Of a stretch of DNA of 41,137 nt, positions 39,636-41,137 are shown one piece after another. Each line of letters starts with the position of its first letter. Within the stretch, counting starts at the first letter, position 1. Position numbers and translations under genes: made by a program. Under the pieces are notes generated by a model. It made no database searches. It was given only the letters and a program-made list of their open reading frames with translations, and was not told the origin of the DNA. The stretch comes from a virus: IMG/VR virus record IMGVR_UViG_3300036770_000290, positions 1 to 41,137 of that record; one strand, 5' to 3'.

Positions 39636-40661
39636 ATGGCGACTCTTCGCTCTGACATCATCATCCCAGAGGTTTTTACGCCTTACGTCATCGAGCAAAC
39701 CACGCAGCGTGATGCCTTCCTGGCTAGCGGTGTGGTCCAGCCGATGGCTGAGCTGAATGCTACTGAGGGTGGTGACTTTATCAACGTCCCTTTCTGGAAA
39801 GCAAACCTTTCCGGTGACTTCGAGGTGCTGACCGACAGCAGCTCGCTGACCCCCGGCAAGATCACTGCTGACAAGCAAGTTGGCGTCATCCTGCACCGTG
39901 GCCGTGCCTTTGAGGCTCGTGACCTGGCAGCTCTCGCTGCTGGTGCCGATCCCATGGCCGCTATCGGCGCCAAGATCGCTGACTACGTTGCCAACCAGCG
40001 CCAAAAGGACCTGCTGTCCTGCTTGGCCGGTGTGTTCGGCGCCCTGGGCAACAACGCGACTGCTCCCTTTGTGGACCTGTCGATTGACGGCCTGAGCGCT
40101 GACACCCCCACCGTGCTGAGCCCCCGTCACGTCGCTGAAGCCCGCAGCCTGCTGGGCGATCAAGGCGACAAGCTGACCGCCGTGTGCATGCACTCCAAGG
40201 TCTACTACGACCTGGTTGAGCGTCGTGCTATCGATTATGTCAGCACCGCTGAGGCTCGTGGCACCACCACCACCCAGTCGGGCGGTTCGATGGTTGCTGC
40301 TTACGGCGGTGAAGTGAACGTGCCGACCTACATGGGTCTGCGCGTGATCGTGTCTGACGATGTGCAGACCGACGGCAGCGGCTCGACTACTGAGTACGCC
40401 ACCTACTTCTTCACCCAGGGCGCTGTCGCTTCCGGCGAACAGCTCGCAATGCAGACTGAAACCGACCGTGACATCCTCGCCAAGAGCGATGCCATGTCGA
40501 TCGACCTGCACTACTGCTACCACCCTGTTGGTGCCAAGTGGGGCGTCACCACGGTCAACCCGACTCGCGCTCAACTGGAGACCATCACTAACTGGTCGAA
40601 GGTGTACGAGACCAAGAACATTGGCATCGTGCGCGCCACCAACACCTCTAACTTCGATTGA
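39636..40661 (+). CDS. Major capsid protein
   Basis: 341 residues. Diagnostic parts: MATLRSDIIIPEVFTPYVIE, GGDFINVPFWKANLSGDFEV, VILHRGRAFEARDLAA, the middle LSPRHVAEARSLLGDQGDKL, VYYDLVERRAIDYV and the end SKVYETKNIGIVRATNTS. This fits the HK97-fold coat proteins that follow a scaffold gene. Codons look optimised (CTG, CGT, GGT, GTC) compared with the neighbours, which is common for the most abundant virion protein. No clear ribosome site is seen before the ATG. Confidence 0.92.
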   Translation: MATLRSDIIIPEVFTPYVIEQTTQRDAFLASGVVQPMAELNATEGGDFINVPFWKANLSGDFEVLTDSSSLTPGKITADKQVGVILHRGRAFEARDLAALAAGADPMAAIGAKIADYVANQRQKDLLSCLAGVFGALGNNATAPFVDLSIDGLSADTPTVLSPRHVAEARSLLGDQGDKLTAVCMHSKVYYDLVERRAIDYVSTAEARGTTTTQSGGSMVAAYGGEVNVPTYMGLRVIVSDDVQTDGSGSTTEYATYFFTQGAVASGEQLAMQTETDRDILAKSDAMSIDLHYCYHPVGAKWGVTTVNPTRAQLETITNWSKVYETKNIGIVRATNTSNFD

Positions 40662-40672
40662 GGTAACTAACC

Positions 40673-41092
40673 ATGGCTCAACCTTCCCAGTTTGAACTGT
40701 CCAACGAGCAGTACATCGTTGCTGACCACTACATCGCCTCCTCGGTGGCTGATGTGCAGTTCTTTACCGCTCCGGTGAAGTGCGAAGTGGTCAGCATCCG
40801 CGAAGTGCATGCCGTTGCTGGTGATGACGCTGGCGCCGTTAGCGGCACCATCCGTCGTTGCCAAGGCACCGAAGCCGCCACTGCTGGCGACGACCTGCTC
40901 GGCACCACCAAAATCAACTTCAAGGGCACTGCTCTGACCGAGCAGAAGTTCGATGCTGCTGATTCTGGTGAGCTGACCAGCACCACCGCCAACCTGACCC
41001 TGGAGGCTGGCGATCGTCTGTCTCTGGACGTGACCGGCACCACCACCACCCTGGCTGGTGTGATCCTCAGCGTGCTGCTCAAGCGCGTCTGA
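40673..41092 (+). CDS. Head decoration-type protein
   Basis: 139 residues, 11 bases after the capsid stop. It is beta-rich (YIVADHYIASSVADVQFF, then KCEVVSIREVHAVAG, LEAGDRLSLDVTGTTT, VILSVLLKRV), fitting a small protein that stabilises or covers the capsid. Codon use is like the capsid gene. The same stretch continues across the window join (1-108). Confidence 0.75.
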   Translation: MAQPSQFELSNEQYIVADHYIASSVADVQFFTAPVKCEVVSIREVHAVAGDDAGAVSGTIRRCQGTEAATAGDDLLGTTKINFKGTALTEQKFDAADSGELTSTTANLTLEAGDRLSLDVTGTTTTLAGVILSVLLKRV

Positions 41093-41137
41093 TGGGGCTG
41101 TTCGCTTTCCGGCGACTGCGTGAAAAGGAGGCTGCTG
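40985..41137. repeat. Right copy of the 153-bp terminal overlap
   Basis: Identical to bases 1-153 except C at 41011 against T at 27. It ends 46 bases into the small gene that follows the decoration-type gene. See the left copy. Confidence 0.95.
41092..41137 (+). CDS. Start of the small gene after the decoration-type gene (partial)
   Basis: Same 5 prime end as the gene at 108-302, cut off by the window end. It begins at the TGATG overlap. Counted once when the circle is closed. Confidence 0.85.
   Translation, partial: MGLFAFRRLREKEAA

Noticed and set aside
39561-40574. Long minus-strand open frame of 337 codons opposite the capsid gene
   Set aside because: It is the mirror of a strongly biased coding gene. 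The protein is a low-complexity mix of His/Gly/Val/Ser without a recognisable fold, and the plus frame is a clear capsid protein.
1-41137. tRNA genes, CRISPR arrays and insertion sequences
   Set aside because: No cloverleaf with T-arm GTTCRA-type sequence in a gap, no regularly spaced repeats with spacers, and no transposase were seen. Gaps between genes are too short for most of these.

Overview
The window is an almost complete, circularly closing genome of a tailed phage with a long non-contractile tail (siphovirus layout). Bases 1-153 recur as 40985-41137 with one mismatch, so the unit genome is about 40,984 bp and was opened inside a head gene. I found no ribosomal RNA, tRNA, CRISPR array, integrase, lytic-cycle repressor or RNA polymerase. 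The host is not stated by the sequence. The best clue is a phage-encoded group-2-type sigma-70 factor that resembles cyanobacterial housekeeping-like sigma factors, so a cyanobacterium (for example a Synechococcus-like host) is my inference, not a proof.

Layout. Plus strand, read across the circle join: a divergent promoter near 28.0 kb starts a replication block (ribbon-helix-helix protein, primase-helicase, a repeat-rich non-coding region, a second ribbon-helix-helix protein, a DnaN-like sliding clamp). It is followed by packaging (small and large terminase, HNH endonuclease), head genes (portal, Mu-F/SPP1-gp7-like protein, several very small basic proteins, scaffold, major capsid, decoration-type protein), then across the join the connector and neck proteins, two tandem tail tube proteins, a frameshifted tail chaperone pair, tape measure, and a lambda-like M-L-K-I-J tail tip. 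A tail fibre with a self-cleaving chaperone, a run of small unknown genes, a lysis cassette (two small membrane proteins and a two-domain endolysin), a metallophosphoesterase and an HNH endonuclease complete the plus block at 18.5 kb.

Minus strand, 18.56-27.99 kb: a tightly overlapping early or DNA-metabolism operon reading helicase-methyltransferase fusion, second SF2 helicase, VRR-NUC nuclease, small proteins, RecE-like exonuclease and RecT/Bet annealing protein, HTH protein, SSB, DUF3310 protein, RHH-like protein, zinc ribbon, dCTP deaminase and finally the sigma factor. The two blocks diverge at about 28.0 kb and converge at about 18.5 kb. A plausible programme is that the host polymerase reads the minus operon first, and its sigma factor then redirects polymerase to late plus-strand promoters (inference).

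The most interesting elements are: (1) an intein-like Hint domain placed 12 residues into the central tail-tip protein J, ending in HN but followed by Ala rather than Cys/Ser/Thr, and flanked by a duplicated nine-residue peptide whose two copies differ only at synonymous sites; (2) a 205-bp array of 9-bp repeats in opposing groups around a G-rich hairpin loop, directly upstream of and running into an RHH gene and close to the clamp and primase genes, a candidate origin or partition/operator site; (3) a complete -1 frameshift signal (slippery A run, 5-nt spacer, 8-bp stem) joining the two tail chaperone reading frames; (4) a sigma factor gene whose start codon overlaps that of a divergent gene.
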